Origin: an uncultured Deinococcales bacterium
Lineage (GTDB): Bacteria; Deinococcota; Deinococci; Deinococcales; Trueperaceae
Length of the DNA stretch: 6,684 bases
NCBI GenBank assembly: GCA_937934635.1
Contig: CALGZD010000191.1
Coordinates: forward strand, 1 to 6,684
Reading direction: 5' to 3'
Made by a program: the position numbers and the translations under genes. The notes beneath the pieces are model-generated. The model made no database searches and was not told where the DNA came from. It worked only from the letters and a program-made list of their open reading frames with translations. Below are positions 4,969 to 6,684 of this stretch, in pieces; positions within the stretch are counted from its first letter, which is position 1, and each line of letters starts with the position of its first letter.

Positions 4969-6684
4969 GTGCAAGCGTCACGCTACAAAATACAAGAATT
5001 ATTAGGTACACAAGGTGCAGTTTCTACGTATCAGGGATTGGATATGTTATCCAACGAACCTGTTTTCTACTACCGCTCTCAAAATGAGCCTTTAGAAAAT
5101 GCAGGGCAGCTTCTTTCTGACAATATTCCAGATATTTTGAATATGAAGTATTCATCTGGGATGACACATGTTGTTACTGCTATTCCACCTGAGCGAAAAG
5201 TTTTAAAAGGTCGCTTGGACGATTCACAGCTCGAGCAGTTCCTCTTAGACACAGCTCAAGCACTAGAAGATGCAAGCAGCGCAGGTGTTATTCATGGCGA
5301 TATTCGTCCTGAGCGTATCCTCTTTGATGGTTCAAAGTACTTGATTGAAGGCTATGGCATACGTTGGGAACTTCTTTCAAATCGTTTTAGTGCGCCTGAG
5401 GCACAGCAACCTGAGGCACAGCAAAGCATTGCTGGTGATGTTTACAGTTGGGCGAAAACAGTCAGTGTTTTTGTGCCAAAGTCAGTTCCAAAAGCTGTTA
5501 TTAATCTGTTGAAGCGTTGTATTCAGCAAGATGCAAGAGAGCGTCCACTACCCGAAGATATTACTAAAGAACTGGGCAGTCTTTTTCTTGAAACTTCTAA
5601 AGTTAAACATCCAACGGTTATCAATTTAAAACAAACCATTGCAGATGCACAGCCAGCTTTGCTTGATAACTTATTGCCTCAAAATGAGGTTAAATCTGCT
5701 ATACAGGTTGATTCTGCCATGCAGGTTGATTCTGGTAGTGAGATTGATTCTGCCATACAGGTTGATTCTGCCATACAGGTTGATTCTGGTAGTGAGATTG
5801 ATTCAGAAGACATTGTCTTGAGTGGTGACTCTGATACGAAAATATCTGATAGGGAAACAGTAGCAGAATCTGGTAGTGAAGTTAAATCAGAGAATGTAAA
5901 CAGTACACAAGAGCGTTTAGCTAAAGCAATGAGTGTATTGAAGAATGATTCTGGGGTAAATCCTGAGTTAAATTCTGGGTCAACTGATGCTAAAAATAAC
6001 GAAATTGGCACTAGCGAAATTGGCAGTAATAAGATTGACACTATACCTTCAACTAAAGCTGCAATGCCTGAGTTAGATGTTGAAATAGAAAGTGAATCTG
6101 GGCTGGATAGTCAAGATAAGCATCTGGAAGACACAGAAAATTTGTTTTTACTAAATTCTGACGATTCTGATATAGCAAAAGTAAAGGCTAGTTCAGAGGC
6201 TCATGAAACAGAAATCACAGGCTTAGATACATTAGATACAATAGAACACAAATTTGCTTTTGATGATGTACAGGATATCAATATAGATGTTGTTGATTTA
6301 GAGGGTCAGACATCTAGTGATGTAACTAATGATTTTGATTTAGCTACTCAGGTAGATGTAAATATCTTAGACGACCTTCTTTCAGATATTGCACCTGTTC
6401 CCACTACTAAAGTGCCAGAGCAAGTAGAAGATAAAGTTAGTGATTTTGATTTTACCAGTCAAGCTGTAGGTGAGACTGAGACAAGTCCAGATTTAGAAGA
6501 GCAGGCTATTGAAAGTATTTTTGTAGAGCCTGAGGAAGAAGAAAGTGAAACTACAACAGGTTTTGATGTTTCTGGTTTAGATTTTAGCGGAGATGGTTTT
6601 AATATTGATTCCTCTTCACCTTCTGTTGCTGTTGATTTAGAGCAAGATACTGTCACTAAAGCTGCTAGTGTAGAAGATTCAAAA
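4969..6684 (+). CDS. Kinase-fold pseudokinase with long acidic repeat region, 3' end outside the window
   Basis: The frame is open from after the stop at 4915 to the right edge, 572 residues so far. GTG 4969 is the only usual start codon before the domain, with GGGG at 10 nt, and gives VQASRYKIQELLG, a typical kinase N-terminus. Residues about 5-205 resemble a Ser/Thr kinase: HGDIRPERIL (109-118, the HRD loop), EGYG (127-130, the DFG site), SAPE (141-144), GDVYSWAK (156-163), and DARERP (188-193). Key residues are lost: the beta-3 Lys is not evident (PVFYYR, 31-36), the Asn after the catalytic Asp111 is Arg116, and the DFG Asp is Gly128. This suggests no normal phosphotransfer. From about residue 208 on, the chain is rich in Asp, Glu, Ser and Thr, low complexity, with IQVDS/GSEIDS repeats (244-279) and later FDF/FDV-like motifs. 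No signal peptide or membrane segment is seen. A scaffold or regulatory role is inference; the C-terminus is unknown. Confidence 0.8.
   Translation, partial: MQASRYKIQELLGTQGAVSTYQGLDMLSNEPVFYYRSQNEPLENAGQLLSDNIPDILNMKYSSGMTHVVTAIPPERKVLKGRLDDSQLEQFLLDTAQALEDASSAGVIHGDIRPERILFDGSKYLIEGYGIRWELLSNRFSAPEAQQPEAQQSIAGDVYSWAKTVSVFVPKSVPKAVINLLKRCIQQDARERPLPEDITKELGSLFLETSKVKHPTVINLKQTIADAQPALLDNLLPQNEVKSAIQVDSAMQVDSGSEIDSAIQVDSAIQVDSGSEIDSEDIVLSGDSDTKISDRETVAESGSEVKSENVNSTQERLAKAMSVLKNDSGVNPELNSGSTDAKNNEIGTSEIGSNKIDTIPSTKAAMPELDVEIESESGLDSQDKHLEDTENLFLLNSDDSDIAKVKASSEAHETEITGLDTLDTIEHKFAFDDVQDINIDVVDLEGQTSSDVTNDFDLATQVDVNILDDLLSDIAPVPTTKVPEQVEDKVSDFDFTSQAVGETETSPDLEEQAIESIFVEPEEEESETTTGFDVSGLDFSGDGFNIDSSSPSVAVDLEQDTVTKAASVEDSK
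5395..5424 (+). repeat. 15-bp perfect tandem repeat at the APE motif
   Basis: CCTGAGGCACAGCAA occurs twice without a gap (5395-5409, 5410-5424), encoding PEAQQ-PEAQQ. It duplicates the PE of the APE motif in the kinase-like domain and lengthens the segment between APE and the GDVYSW helix. It is in frame. Confidence 0.9.
5698..5805 (+). repeat. 54-bp tandem duplication built of 18-bp units
   Basis: 5698-5751 and 5752-5805 share 51 of 54 bases. Each is three 18-bp units coding AIQVDS, A(I/M)QVDS and GSEIDS. Related degenerate units follow (SGSEVKS near 5866-5889, SEIGSNKIDT near 6013-6042). All are multiples of three, so copy number can change while the frame stays open. Confidence 0.93.

Noticed and set aside
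4758..5087. Open frame of 109 codons starting with ATG in the divergent spacer
   Set aside because: It overlaps the N-terminal part of the pseudokinase gene in another frame, has a composition rich in Cys, Tyr, Arg and Leu with no family resemblance, and has no Shine-Dalgarno sequence.
5679..6041. Minus-strand open frame with Ser/Cys-rich repeats
   Set aside because: It is the shadow of the 54-bp repeats in the plus-strand gene.

Overview
The window comes from a bacterial chromosome that is AT-leaning, with genes started by ATG, GTG and probably TTG. I cannot name the organism from sequence alone. The Mrp-type ATPase (its wording around the GQALVWRGP and LDYLIVDLPPGTGD motifs and its lack of the CxxC pair) and two extended -10 promoters, one placed almost on top of a predicted start codon, remind me of a low-GC member of the Deinococcota. 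This is a weak inference.

Layout, left to right. (1) 3-305 (+): the C-terminal part of a small VanZ-like membrane protein, probably cut by the window edge. (2) 306-506: a spacer with a 16-bp tandem duplication, a long dyad and a strong extended -10 box. (3) 507-1544 (+): a DEDDy 3'-5' exonuclease of the RNase D-like type with an extra C-terminal region of about 135 residues. (4) 1545-1711: a promoter, then a hairpin that carries the Shine-Dalgarno sequence in its loop. (5) 1712-3142 (+): a secreted trypsin-like serine protease with a SPOR peptidoglycan-binding domain and a Gly/Asn-rich tail. (6) 3143-3624: a 482-bp convergent spacer with no gene, holding two tandem copies of a ~160-bp structured element, each with a terminator hairpin at its left end. 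(7) 3625-4674 (-): an Mrp/ApbC-family P-loop ATPase that lacks the usual cluster-binding cysteines. (8) 4675-4968: a divergent spacer. (9) 4969-6684 (+): a kinase-fold protein with degraded catalytic residues followed by a long acidic, Ser/Thr-rich, repeat-containing region, running off the right edge.

The genes do not form one obvious operon. The exonuclease and the protease each appear to have their own promoter. The protease and mrp converge on the repeated terminator element, and mrp and the pseudokinase diverge. The least ordinary items are the tandem intergenic element, whose two copies differ partly by paired changes that keep base pairing, the protease-SPOR-GN fusion, and the pseudokinase with in-frame duplications.
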